From the NCBI GenBank assembly GCA_003153975.1, contig PMBZ01000071.1, positions 4,755-45,527 on the forward strand: 40,773 nt of DNA. The letters run 5' to 3'. Positions 18,792-27,594 of this stretch are shown here, piece after piece. The notes under the pieces were generated by a model. The model did no database searches, was not told the origin of the DNA, and saw only the letters and a list, made by a program, of their open reading frames with translations. Numbering within the stretch: the stretch's first letter is position 1; every line of letters starts with the position of its first letter. The stretch comes from Hyphomicrobiales bacterium (GTDB lineage: Bacteria > Pseudomonadota > Alphaproteobacteria > Rhizobiales > Rhodomicrobiaceae). The position numbers and the translations under genes were made by a program.

Positions 18792-19978
18792 TGAACTGGA
18801 TGCGGACGGCGATGGCGGCTTTTGCGGCCTTGTGTTTGCCGCTCCAGGCCGCGTTCGCTGCTGAAACGGCCGAAACGGAGGAGACGCTGATTAAGCAAAT
18901 TCGTGCAGCCGCGCAGCAATACGACGGTATTGCGGACCGGGGCGTGTCCCAGGCGCCCGATCTGACGCAGGTTCGCGACTTGTACTTAAGGATTCTGAAG
19001 CAGGCCGCCGCGTCCGGAAGTCACAGCCAGACCATGAGAGAGATGGCTGAGGTCTACGTTCTTAGCGGAGGTGAGCCCGGAATATTGGCGAATTGGAAGG
19101 AAGGGCTCGATCCGGGCAGCACGGAGGGCAAAATTTTCGAGGGCGTCCTAGCTTATGGCGAGGGGAAGACCATGGACGCCGAAACGAAATTGCTCCGTTT
19201 CGACCCGGTAAGCATGACACCATGGCGCGGAGGGCATTTGGCCCTCGCCCAGGCGCTCCTTACCGTCCGGACCGACGCGAAACGCGCGTTTCACTATTTG
19301 AGTATCGCGGCGCTGTTGCTTCCCGGCACGCTTGTCGAAGAAGCCGCCTTGCGGCAGAGCGCCATTCTCGCGGCCAGGACAGCCGGCGCGGCCGAGTTCT
19401 CCACCGCGATCACCGCCTATTTCCGCCGCTTTCCCAGGTCGGCCTACCTGCCTGGCTTCGAGGGGCAGGCGGTGTTCTATATCGTCCGCTTCGGGGACAA
19501 GGATGGGTCGCGCATTTTGCAAGATCTGCTTTACGCGCTGCCCGAAGGATGGGGCCGGTGCTTGTCTTGCTTTCTTACCACCATCGCTGAGCAAGCCCTT
19601 CTGACAGGCAAAATCGAACTGGCCGGAAACGCTTCGGCTGCCGCCATGCCGCTTGCCGCCAGCGATAGCCGGGAGCGGCAGCGCCTCCTGATTTATTCAG
19701 GCGCCGCTATGTTTCTCGGCGGAAAGTTTCAAGATGGATTGGCGTCGTTGAACTCCGTTCAGCCGGCGAAGCTCAGCGAAAACGACCGGAGCCTGCTCGA
19801 TGCTACGCTTGCCGTTACAGACAAGGTTCGGAAAACCCCGGTGCTGTTAAGTCAAGCTGAGCGCAGCGCCGCCCTCCGCCCGGTGAAGGGAAATCGCGCT
19901 TTCCCTGTCAGTGGCCCAGAAGAAGCCGCGAGGCGCGCACTCGCGGCTGCCGAAACAACTTTGAACAGTGCACAGTGA
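18791..19978 (+). CDS. motC: Chemotaxis/motility protein MotC
   Basis: Signal peptide, helical-repeat periplasmic protein directly after motB (rhizobial motB-motC order); LKQAAASGSHSQTMREMAEVYVLSGGEPGILANW. Confidence 0.8.
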   Translation: MNWMRTAMAAFAALCLPLQAAFAAETAETEETLIKQIRAAAQQYDGIADRGVSQAPDLTQVRDLYLRILKQAAASGSHSQTMREMAEVYVLSGGEPGILANWKEGLDPGSTEGKIFEGVLAYGEGKTMDAETKLLRFDPVSMTPWRGGHLALAQALLTVRTDAKRAFHYLSIAALLLPGTLVEEAALRQSAILAARTAGAAEFSTAITAYFRRFPRSAYLPGFEGQAVFYIVRFGDKDGSRILQDLLYALPEGWGRCLSCFLTTIAEQALLTGKIELAGNASAAAMPLAASDSRERQRLLIYSGAAMFLGGKFQDGLASLNSVQPAKLSENDRSLLDATLAVTDKVRKTPVLLSQAERSAALRPVKGNRAFPVSGPEEAARRALAAAETTLNSAQ

Positions 19979-21726
19979 TGGTACCGACCCAACAACTCTC
20001 GTCTTCCTCAAGTGCAGCGCAGCTTGCGCCGTCCGCGGGTAAAATTTCGCAGAAACAGGCGGGGGACGATGAAGCTTTCGCCAGCCTGTTGGGAATGAAT
20101 AATGGAAACGCAACGGAGGCAGGCCCGGACAGCTCGACAGCCTCCGCCGGCGTTGCACAGCCACCAGCGTGGTCTCCCAGCAATGGGCAGCAGACAAAGC
20201 CGTCCGCGGATGACGGCACTGGCCAGCCTTCCGGCACATCCGGCACGGGGGAGGCTACAGCGCCGGCGGTGGAAGCGCAGCCTCCTGTAGCTAGGCGCGC
20301 CTCGCTCCCAGCAAGCGATCTTGCCTTCCTCTCGCGCTCCTTTTACGCGATCGGCACCCCCCCCGGCGCCGCTCCGGTCCGGGTAGCGGCAGGGACAAGC
20401 GCCAAAACGGGGACAAGCGCCGATACCAAGAATGCCAAGGAAGCCAGTGGTGACCCCTCCCAGGCAGCCACCCCGGCTGCCACCCAAATAGACGTTGGCG
20501 CAAACGGCAGCCTCGCCGTTCTCGCAGCGCAAATCCAAAACGCGCCGGCGCCTCAGACTGCGGTGGAGCAGGGACAGGGCGCGGAACAGGCATTAATCGC
20601 GGGCGCGGCCGGTGGCGGCTCTGGCGCGGGGCGCGCAGGCTCCAGGGGCAGTGCAAATACCCAAGCTTTGCCGCAGGCCTCCGGATTCGTGTCGGGAGGG
20701 GACATCAAAGGCATGCCAGACACTGGCAGCAGCGGACAGGGGCAGGCCATGCCGGCGGACGGCACGCCACCCGCGGCCGCCACACTCTCCAACGCCGCAA
20801 GCGGCTTCCAGTCCGCGGGGGGCGCGCCCTCGAAGCCGGCGGCCGATGCTGCCGCGCAGGGCGTGACCGTCACGGACGTCCGCACGTATCTCGCTCCGGA
20901 GAGGCAGACTGCCAAACTTCAAGTGCAGGAAGGCGCGTCCGGCGCAGGCTCCTCTCTGCCCACCGATCTTCATGCCGTGCCAGCGGCAGCATCCAGCACG
21001 GGCCAAGCTGGCCAGCCGGCAACGGTAACCGGGAGCACGGGTTCTCATCGCGACCCTTCCGGCGGAGACACGCCGGCATCGCCGCAAACGGTCAAGCCGG
21101 CGGTGCAGTCCTCTGAAACAGACACCGCAACTGGCACCGCGCCCACGGCGTCTCTTTCCAGTCAAACGGCGTCTCCCGCCGGCCAAGCCGCGCCGCCTCC
21201 AGCGCAGCAAATATTCAACGCCATCCAATCCGCGATGTCAGAAGCGGCCAGCGCCCAGCCGGCGGCCCAGACGGGCAATCCATCCATTCCGTCCGGCTAC
21301 CAGCCTCTGAAAACCATTACCATCGCGTTGCAACCAGACGGCCTTGGCACGGTTGCCATACAGCTTTCCCTGAGGAGCAGCCATCTCGGTGTGCGCGTCG
21401 AGGCAAGTGAGGCTGGCACCGCTCAGCTCCTCCGGCAGCATGACGGCGACCTGACCGCGCTCTTGCAATCGGCTGGCTACGCCGTGAGCAGCATCGCCGT
21501 TCACGCAGCCCCGCAACAGGCGCCGGCGGAAGGCGCGGCACAGCAGGCTGGGACTGGCGGTCAGGGCGGATTCAACCCCTCGAACCCAGAGGGCCGCGGG
21601 ACTGGCGGAGGCAGCTCGGGCACTCAGGGCGAAGGCCAGCGCCAGCCCGGCAGCCGTAACGAACAGAGGGAGGGGGGATATGGGCGCCCTGATACGGCTA
21701 ATAGCGATAAGTCTCTCTATGTTTAG
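19975..21726 (+). CDS. fliK: Flagellar hook-length control protein FliK (MotD-type)
   Basis: Low-complexity Ala/Pro/Ser/Gln/Gly body; C-terminal LKTITIALQPDGLGTVAIQLSLRSSHLGVRVEASEAGTAQLLRQHDGDLTALLQSAGY. Confidence 0.85.
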   Translation: MMVPTQQLSSSSSAAQLAPSAGKISQKQAGDDEAFASLLGMNNGNATEAGPDSSTASAGVAQPPAWSPSNGQQTKPSADDGTGQPSGTSGTGEATAPAVEAQPPVARRASLPASDLAFLSRSFYAIGTPPGAAPVRVAAGTSAKTGTSADTKNAKEASGDPSQAATPAATQIDVGANGSLAVLAAQIQNAPAPQTAVEQGQGAEQALIAGAAGGGSGAGRAGSRGSANTQALPQASGFVSGGDIKGMPDTGSSGQGQAMPADGTPPAAATLSNAASGFQSAGGAPSKPAADAAAQGVTVTDVRTYLAPERQTAKLQVQEGASGAGSSLPTDLHAVPAAASSTGQAGQPATVTGSTGSHRDPSGGDTPASPQTVKPAVQSSETDTATGTAPTASLSSQTASPAGQAAPPPAQQIFNAIQSAMSEAASAQPAAQTGNPSIPSGYQPLKTITIALQPDGLGTVAIQLSLRSSHLGVRVEASEAGTAQLLRQHDGDLTALLQSAGYAVSSIAVHAAPQQAPAEGAAQQAGTGGQGGFNPSNPEGRGTGGGSSGTQGEGQRQPGSRNEQREGGYGRPDTANSDKSLYV

Positions 21727-22318
21727 TGCCATGCCGCCGGCACATGCTCAAGAGGTAAACCTTTGTGAGAAGGAGATGACGCAGGCTGCTGGAAAGTATA
21801 ATGTTCCGCTTGGTATCCTTTATGCTGTCGGATTGACCGAGACCGGCATCAACGGAAATCTTCACGCTTACGCGCTTAACCTCGAAGGTAATACCGTTTA
21901 CTCGCTCAACAAGGAACAAGCGATCGAGCGCTTCCATACGGCCAGGGCCGCTGGGCTTAAATTGATCGATGTGGGCTGCATGCAGCTCAACCACCACTTT
22001 CACGGCGATCGCTTTTCCTCAGTCTCCGATATGCTCGATCCTCACCGCAACGTCGACTACGCGGCCAAGTTTCTTGCCGAATTGAGAGAACGCGAGGGAA
22101 GCTGGACGCTGGCCGTTGCCCGCTACAACGCCGGAAAGAACAACGATCCGGCCCAGAAGCGCTACGTTTGCAGGGTGCTGGACCGGCTCGTGAAGAGCGG
22201 CTTCGGCGCCTGGACGGCTAAATCCTCTGCATTTTGCAGAGATGAGTTGCGAAGGGGCAATAGCGCGTCGCCGGGTGCCGCAAAACCCGGCGAAAACAGT
22301 CTCGCACAAGTTCGCTGA
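21680..22318 (+). CDS. Lytic transglycosylase (SLT domain), probable flagellar muramidase
   Basis: Signal peptide; GILYAVGLTETG catalytic region, DVGCMQLNHHFHG, VARYNAGKNND; starts inside the fliK 3' end. Confidence 0.85.
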   Translation: MGALIRLIAISLSMFSAMPPAHAQEVNLCEKEMTQAAGKYNVPLGILYAVGLTETGINGNLHAYALNLEGNTVYSLNKEQAIERFHTARAAGLKLIDVGCMQLNHHFHGDRFSSVSDMLDPHRNVDYAAKFLAELREREGSWTLAVARYNAGKNNDPAQKRYVCRVLDRLVKSGFGAWTAKSSAFCRDELRRGNSASPGAAKPGENSLAQVR

Positions 22319-22396
22319 GACAACCTTCACGCAGCGTTGCGACTGCAATCACTTCCCGCGTTTAGAGCTAAGGGCATTCAAGGAGCTCAAAAGCCA

Positions 22397-22783
22397 ATGG
22401 CCTCGAACCTAAAGATCCTCGTTGTCGACGATTACAATACCATGGTGCGCATCGTCCGGAAGCTTCTCAAACAAATCGGCTACGAGGACGTCGATGAAGC
22501 TTCAAATGGCGAGATGGCCTTGGGTATGATTCAGAAGACCCAATACGGGCTCATCATCTCCGATTGGAACATGGAACCCATGACGGGATTCGAACTGCTC
22601 CAGCGGGTGAGGGCGGCGGAGGCGACGGCAAAAACGCCGTTTATACTCGTGACCGCCGAATCCAGGCCGGACAACATCATCGCCGCTCAGAAATGCGGAG
22701 CGAACGAGTACCTGGTAAAGCCGTTCACGGCCCCAGTGCTTAAAGAAAAGATCGAGAAGGCACTTGCCGCGGCTGCCGCATAG
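22397..22783 (+). CDS. CheY-like single-domain response regulator
   Basis: LKILVVDDYNTMVRIVRKLLKQIG...LIISDWNMEPMTGFELL...TAES...YLVKPFTAPVL; phospho-acceptor Asp, Thr and Lys present. Confidence 0.93.
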   Translation: MASNLKILVVDDYNTMVRIVRKLLKQIGYEDVDEASNGEMALGMIQKTQYGLIISDWNMEPMTGFELLQRVRAAEATAKTPFILVTAESRPDNIIAAQKCGANEYLVKPFTAPVLKEKIEKALAAAAA

Positions 22784-22798
22784 AAACCGCCTGCCGTT

Positions 22799-22816
22799 CC
22801 CGCGCAGCGGCGCGGG
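22799..22816. other. GC-rich hairpin between cheY-like gene and flgF
   Basis: CCCGCGC-AGCG-GCGCGGG: 7-bp perfect stem with 4-nt loop, no T tract. Confidence 0.5.
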
Positions 22817-22876
22817 CTGGAGAGCATGTGAAAAAGTCTAACGGCGTACCGCTCGCAGTGCCAGCGGAGAAATGAA

Positions 22877-23599
22877 ATGCAATCAGCCTTATACGTCGGA
22901 ATATCGGCGCAGGTAGCGCTTCAGGATCGCGTTGACGTGATTGCGCAGAACGTGGCGAATGGGGACACGGCTGGCTATCGCGGCACGGAGGCCAAATTTG
23001 ACACCGTGCTTTCGAATCTGAGCGCGGACCCAGTCTCATTCGCCACCTCAAATGGCCAGATCGTCAGCCAAATGCCCGGCGCACTTTCCAAGACCGGCAA
23101 CCCGCTGGATGTGGCTGTGAAGGGAAGTGGATGGCTTTCCGTAGTAACCGCGCAGGGCCCCATATACACCCGCGACGGCCGGATGAAGATCAATCAGGGT
23201 GGCACTCTTGTTACCTTGAATGGCGCGCCGCTGCTGGATGCGGGGGGCGCGCAGATACAGCTCGATGTTAGCGGTGGCGCGCCGGATATCGGCGCGGATG
23301 GAGGGGTCAAGCAGGGCGGAAAATTAATCGGAGCCCTCGGGCTTTACTCCCTGCCTCCGGACGCCAAGCTTTCCCGTGTGGAAGGCGGCGTCGCATCCAG
23401 CGTTCCAGGAACGCCCGTTGCGGATTACAGTAAGAACGGGGTCGTCCAGGGCTTTGTGGAGCAATCCAACGTCAATCCGATCATGGAGATTACCCATCTG
23501 GTATATGCGCAGCGCGCCTTCGAAGGCGTCAGCGCCGCCATACAATCCGTCGAGACAAGCTTCAAGAATGCGATCCAGACGATCGGATCGTCGACCTGA
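22877..23599 (+). CDS. flgF: Flagellar basal-body rod protein FlgF
   Basis: QSALYVGISAQVALQDRVDVIAQNVANGDTAGYRGTEAKF; VEQSNVNPIMEITHLVYAQRAFEGVSAAIQ. Confidence 0.92.
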   Translation: MQSALYVGISAQVALQDRVDVIAQNVANGDTAGYRGTEAKFDTVLSNLSADPVSFATSNGQIVSQMPGALSKTGNPLDVAVKGSGWLSVVTAQGPIYTRDGRMKINQGGTLVTLNGAPLLDAGGAQIQLDVSGGAPDIGADGGVKQGGKLIGALGLYSLPPDAKLSRVEGGVASSVPGTPVADYSKNGVVQGFVEQSNVNPIMEITHLVYAQRAFEGVSAAIQSVETSFKNAIQTIGSST

Positions 23600-23629
23600 T
23601 GCTTGTTTTTTGCTTGAAGGCGGTTGCGA

Positions 23630-24982
23630 ATGAATGCCCTTGAACGCTTGGCGGTGGATTTCGAAGCCGCGGCCGGCGGCAGTTTGCTTTCGGTATGGGG
23701 CAGCGTAACCGAATTGACAGCCAGCCACGTCCGGGTTGCCGGCTTGTCACGGTTCGCAAAGCTGGGCGATTGGGTGGCGATCGAAACCGAGACAGGCGAG
23801 CAGACCGGCGAGACCATCCGGGTCGACTTCGAGACCATCTCGGTGCGCACGTTCGAGGATAGGGTCCGGGCCGCCATCGGTGCCAGGGCGAGGATTGCGC
23901 CCACTTTGGAGCTTCGGCCGGATGTGTCCTGGAAAGGGCGCGTGATCGATGCGCTGGCCCAGCCGGCGGATGGCGGACCTCCACTGGCAAAGGGCCCCTG
24001 TTGCATGCCGCTCGACCGGCCGCCCCCGCCTGCCTTCTATCGCGAGCGGCTGAACACACCTGTAATGACCGGGACGCGGGCAATCGATGTGTTCACTCCC
24101 CTCTGCGCCGGGCAGCGTATCGGCATCTTTGCCGGCTCGGGCGTTGGCAAATCGACGCTACTGTCGATGCTGGCGAAGGGAAACAAGTTCGACACGGCTG
24201 TTTTCGCGGCGATCGGAGAACGCGGGCGCGAGGTGAAAGAGTTCGTGGAGGACGCGCTCGCCGGCGGCATGGGCAAAGCGATTGTCGTCGTATCGACCAG
24301 CGATGAAAGCCCGATGATGCGCCGGCTTGCCGCGAAAACCGCGCTGTCGACCGCCGAGTATTTCCGGGATCAGGGCGAGCGGGTCTTGCTCATATTCGAT
24401 TCGATCACCCGCTATGCCCAGGCAGCTCGTGAAATTTCGCTCGCTGCGGGCGAACCGCCGGTTTCCAGGGGCTTTCCGCCAAGCGTTTTCACCGAGCTTC
24501 CGAAGCTTCTGGAGCGCGCCGGCTGCGATGCCAAGGGAGGATCGATCACTGGCGTGTTTTCGGTCCTCGTGGAGGGCGACGACCATAACGATCCCATCGC
24601 CGACACGATCAGGGGTATTCTCGACGGGCACGTCGTGCTTGACCGGGCAATCGCGGATCAGGGCCGTTTCCCGGCCATCGATATCCTGGGTTCCGTTTCA
24701 AGACTTGCAATGCGGGTCTGGACACCCGCGCAGCGCGTTGCCGTGCGGGAACTCAAGAGCCTGATCGCCAAATACGAGGAAACCCGCGATATCCGGCTGA
24801 TCGGCGGCTACAAGCCGGGCAACGATCCGCAACTCGACAAGGCCATGCTCATCGTGCCGCCTCTTTACCAATACCTTAACCAGGGGCCGGATGATGTCCG
24901 GCAGGACGAGACCATCGACGGCATGCTCCGGGTGATGCTGGGAGGCTACCAGCAGCGGGCGGAGGCCGCGCCTTTGACGTAG
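23630..24982 (+). CDS. fliI: Flagellum-specific ATP synthase FliI
   Basis: Walker A GIFAGSGVGKSTLLSMLAK; AAIGERGREVKEFVED; LLIFDSITRYAQAAREISLAAGEPPVSRGFPPSVFTELPKLLERAG. Confidence 0.96.
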   Translation: MNALERLAVDFEAAAGGSLLSVWGSVTELTASHVRVAGLSRFAKLGDWVAIETETGEQTGETIRVDFETISVRTFEDRVRAAIGARARIAPTLELRPDVSWKGRVIDALAQPADGGPPLAKGPCCMPLDRPPPPAFYRERLNTPVMTGTRAIDVFTPLCAGQRIGIFAGSGVGKSTLLSMLAKGNKFDTAVFAAIGERGREVKEFVEDALAGGMGKAIVVVSTSDESPMMRRLAAKTALSTAEYFRDQGERVLLIFDSITRYAQAAREISLAAGEPPVSRGFPPSVFTELPKLLERAGCDAKGGSITGVFSVLVEGDDHNDPIADTIRGILDGHVVLDRAIADQGRFPAIDILGSVSRLAMRVWTPAQRVAVRELKSLIAKYEETRDIRLIGGYKPGNDPQLDKAMLIVPPLYQYLNQGPDDVRQDETIDGMLRVMLGGYQQRAEAAPLT

Positions 24983-24986
24983 CAAG

Positions 24987-25023
24987 GGCCGGCGGCCTGA
25001 TGCGAAGGGTCGCAGAGCCGGCC
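24987..25023 (+). terminator. Possible hairpin terminator after fliI
   Basis: Inverted repeat GGCCGGC...GCCGGCC starting 5 nt after the stop, long loop, no T tract. Confidence 0.3.
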
Positions 25024-25456
25024 GTTGGGGGGGGGTAAGAATTGCTCATCAACTGTCTTCCAGCGCGGGCCAAACCGAACGGAGAACCTTGCCCGATGCC
25101 TCGCGCCACGGCAAATCAGGCAGCTTGCCTGAGCCTGCTCCAGGAATTCGCTTGGCGGGCGGCAAACGAGTGCGAACTTCAGGCCGGCTCCAATAGCCTG
25201 TGGGTATCTGTCGCATGAGAGACAGGCCCGCCCGGCCCCGCTGCCGCACCGCTTTCCCACCTTCGCGATGAAACGCTGCAAATGCAGTTACTTGCGGTAG
25301 CGCACAGCCGCTTTCGACGTGGGCATTCCTTATCGGCTCCGGCAAAGGCAAGGATTTTGCGCTTAACCGTAATTTTTCGCTTGTAATAGCGGGCAAAGGG
25401 GGGCAATAGCCCGCCCTGTTCATATCTGGACATCTACTGGTTGGGGAGGACGCCAT

Positions 25457-25969
25457 ATGGCATTCCATGACGGCCTCTTCCAATTGGGGATGGACTTGGA
25501 TCGAGGTTCAAGCACCGCCCAAACGGAAGAAAAGCATGCCCTCGCCGTTACGCGCACCGACGGCGATTTGAAGAAGGACTGCTTTTGCGAGCGCAACGGT
25601 ATCGAGTTTGCCGGAACGCAGCTTCTTACCTGTGTGTTGTATCGCGCGCAACCCAGCGGCATCGATCACATCGAGCAAGCTTCCAGGCGGCTTTTAGAGG
25701 TGCCGGAGGCCACGCTCCTGCACCTCCCTTCGCATCGTTTCAGGCCCAAAGGCGGGGTATCTGGGGTGGCGGCGCCGCTGGAATTGCACATTTCGATCCG
25801 TAGCTGGCCAGAACGCGGCCGTGTCGCCACCGGCACTTTCATGTGCGGCCCCTCCAAGCCCCATCTGACGATCGATGCGATCTGGCAGGCGTCTGAACAG
25901 GAAGAGAAAATCGGCAGGAAAGAGCGGCGGGGGCAGCAAGCGGCCTGGCAAATGAGGCTCGCGGCGTAA
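25457..25969 (+). CDS. S-adenosylmethionine decarboxylase (SpeD)-like protein lacking pyruvoyl-forming Ser; possible pseudoenzyme
   Basis: AGTQLLTCVLYRAQPSGIDHIEQASRRLLEVPEATLLHLPSHRFRPKGGVSGVAAPLELHISIRSWPERGRVATGTFMCG aligns with bacterial SpeD (..HHFSPxGVSGV..xESHxSIHTWPE...D.FxCG) but has ELH for ESH and IRSWPE for IHTWPE. Confidence 0.75.
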   Translation: MAFHDGLFQLGMDLDRGSSTAQTEEKHALAVTRTDGDLKKDCFCERNGIEFAGTQLLTCVLYRAQPSGIDHIEQASRRLLEVPEATLLHLPSHRFRPKGGVSGVAAPLELHISIRSWPERGRVATGTFMCGPSKPHLTIDAIWQASEQEEKIGRKERRGQQAAWQMRLAA

Positions 25970-26195
25970 GCCGTGCGCTTTCTGCGCATTTGCGCAATGC
26001 AAGCGCCCGCTCAACTTCAAAAATTGGCAGCGGGAGAAATAAGCAGCTTGTGGACGGCCGTCGTTGCCGCAGCCGTGTTTGTTCCCTAACGGTTCACAAA
26101 CTCGCGGGCAGCCTGTTATCGCACAGTCAAGAATCGCAGCTACCATCGAGCTGTTCTATTGAGCACTTTCGCAACACACAGAAGGATATGCTTCC

Positions 26196-27422
26196 ATGGC
26201 CGAAGGAACGGTACTTATAATAGGCGCGGGGGGCGTCGGGAGCGTAACGGCGCATAAGTGCGCCATGAACGACGGTGTTTTCAAGAAGATCCACCTGGCA
26301 AGCCGCTCAATAGCAAAACCCAATGCTATTAAGAATTCCATCAAGGTGCGCACGGGCGTGGATATCGACACACATATCGTGGACGCTGACGAGGTAAGCC
26401 AGGTGGCTGGTCTCATTGAGAAGGTGGCGCCTGAAGTGGTTATCAACGTAGCACTTCCCTATCAGGACCTTGCGATCATGGAGGCGTGCCTGACGGCAAA
26501 GGTGCCCTACATCGATACGGCCAACTACGAGCACAAGGACAAGGCGCATTTCGAGTACAAGCAGCAGTGGGCGTTCCACGATAGATACCGGAAGGCGGGC
26601 ATTCTGGCCGTGCTGGGCGCCGGTTTCGATCCTGGCGTCACCAACGCCTATTGCGCCTATGCGCTGAAGCACTATTTCGACACGATCCGGTTCGTCGACA
26701 TTGTGGACGCGAATGCGGGCTCACACGAAAAGGCCTTTGCGACCAACTTCAACCCCGAACTCAACCTTCGCGAAGTGACGCAGGCGGTCCGGCACTTCGA
26801 TAACGGCAAGTGGGTGGAAACTCCTGCCATTCTCGAAAAGGACAGCATCCATTTTGCCTTCGATTACCCTTTCGCCGGTCCTAGAGAGAGTTATTTGCTC
26901 TTCCACGAAGAATTGGAATCGCTCGCCAAGCATCTTCCCGGGCTGGAGCGCATCCGCTTCTGGATGACATTCTCGGAAAACTACCTGACGCACCTGCGCG
27001 TGATACGCAATATCGGCATCGACAGCATCGAGCCCATCGATTTTCAGGGCCAGAAAATCGTGCCCATGGAATTCCTCAAAGCGCTGCTGCCCGATCCAGC
27101 TTCGCTTGCCGCCAATTACAGCGGCAAGACAGTCATCGGCTGCATCGTCACCGGCCTCAAGGACGGCCAGGAGAGCACGAAATTCATCTACAATATCTGC
27201 GACCACGCCGAGACGTTCAAGGAAGTCGGCTCTCAGGCGGTTTCATACACAGCCGGCGTGCCGCCCATGGTCGCGGCCATGATGGTCATGCAGGGCAAAT
27301 GGGCCGGCGCCGGCGTCTACAACGTCGAACAACTCGATCCGGACCCGTTCCTGCAAAGCTTGTCCGTAAACGGGTTGCCACATGAGGTGATCGATTATCA
27401 CCCCCTGCCGGCGAAGATATAG
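26196..27422 (+). CDS. Carboxynorspermidine/carboxyspermidine dehydrogenase (saccharopine dehydrogenase family)
   Basis: VLIIGAGGVGSVTAHKCAMN, VINVALPYQDLAIMEACL, GAGFDPGVTNAYCAYA, MMVMQGKWAGAGVYNVEQLDPDPF. Confidence 0.9.
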   Translation: MAEGTVLIIGAGGVGSVTAHKCAMNDGVFKKIHLASRSIAKPNAIKNSIKVRTGVDIDTHIVDADEVSQVAGLIEKVAPEVVINVALPYQDLAIMEACLTAKVPYIDTANYEHKDKAHFEYKQQWAFHDRYRKAGILAVLGAGFDPGVTNAYCAYALKHYFDTIRFVDIVDANAGSHEKAFATNFNPELNLREVTQAVRHFDNGKWVETPAILEKDSIHFAFDYPFAGPRESYLLFHEELESLAKHLPGLERIRFWMTFSENYLTHLRVIRNIGIDSIEPIDFQGQKIVPMEFLKALLPDPASLAANYSGKTVIGCIVTGLKDGQESTKFIYNICDHAETFKEVGSQAVSYTAGVPPMVAAMMVMQGKWAGAGVYNVEQLDPDPFLQSLSVNGLPHEVIDYHPLPAKI

Positions 27423-27466
27423 AACGGAAAAAATCGAAAATGCAGGCGCCGGCAAGGAGCCCGCAG

Positions 27467-27547
27467 CGTCGTCCCCGCGAAAGCGGGGACCTATATAAGA
27501 GCTTGTTCCCATGTCAGAAATGGAATCCCGCTTTCGCGGGAATGACG
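27467..27547. repeat. Interspersed palindromic repeat element (CCCCGCGAAAGCGGGG ... CCCGCTTTCGCGGG)
   Basis: Two GC hairpins (GTCCCCGCGAAAGCGGGGAC; TCCCGCTTTCGCGGGA) bracketing ctatataagagcttgttcccatgtcagaaatgg. Confidence 0.8.
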
Positions 27548-27594
27548 TTGCGGTGCAAACTGCGCGGGAATAACAACCGGCGGCTCTGCTTTGA

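Noticed and set aside
25049-25483. 144-aa minus-strand ORF in the fliI-SpeD intergenic region
   Set aside because: No recognisable motif and it overlaps the SpeD-like gene start; overlapping alternatives in other frames are equally open
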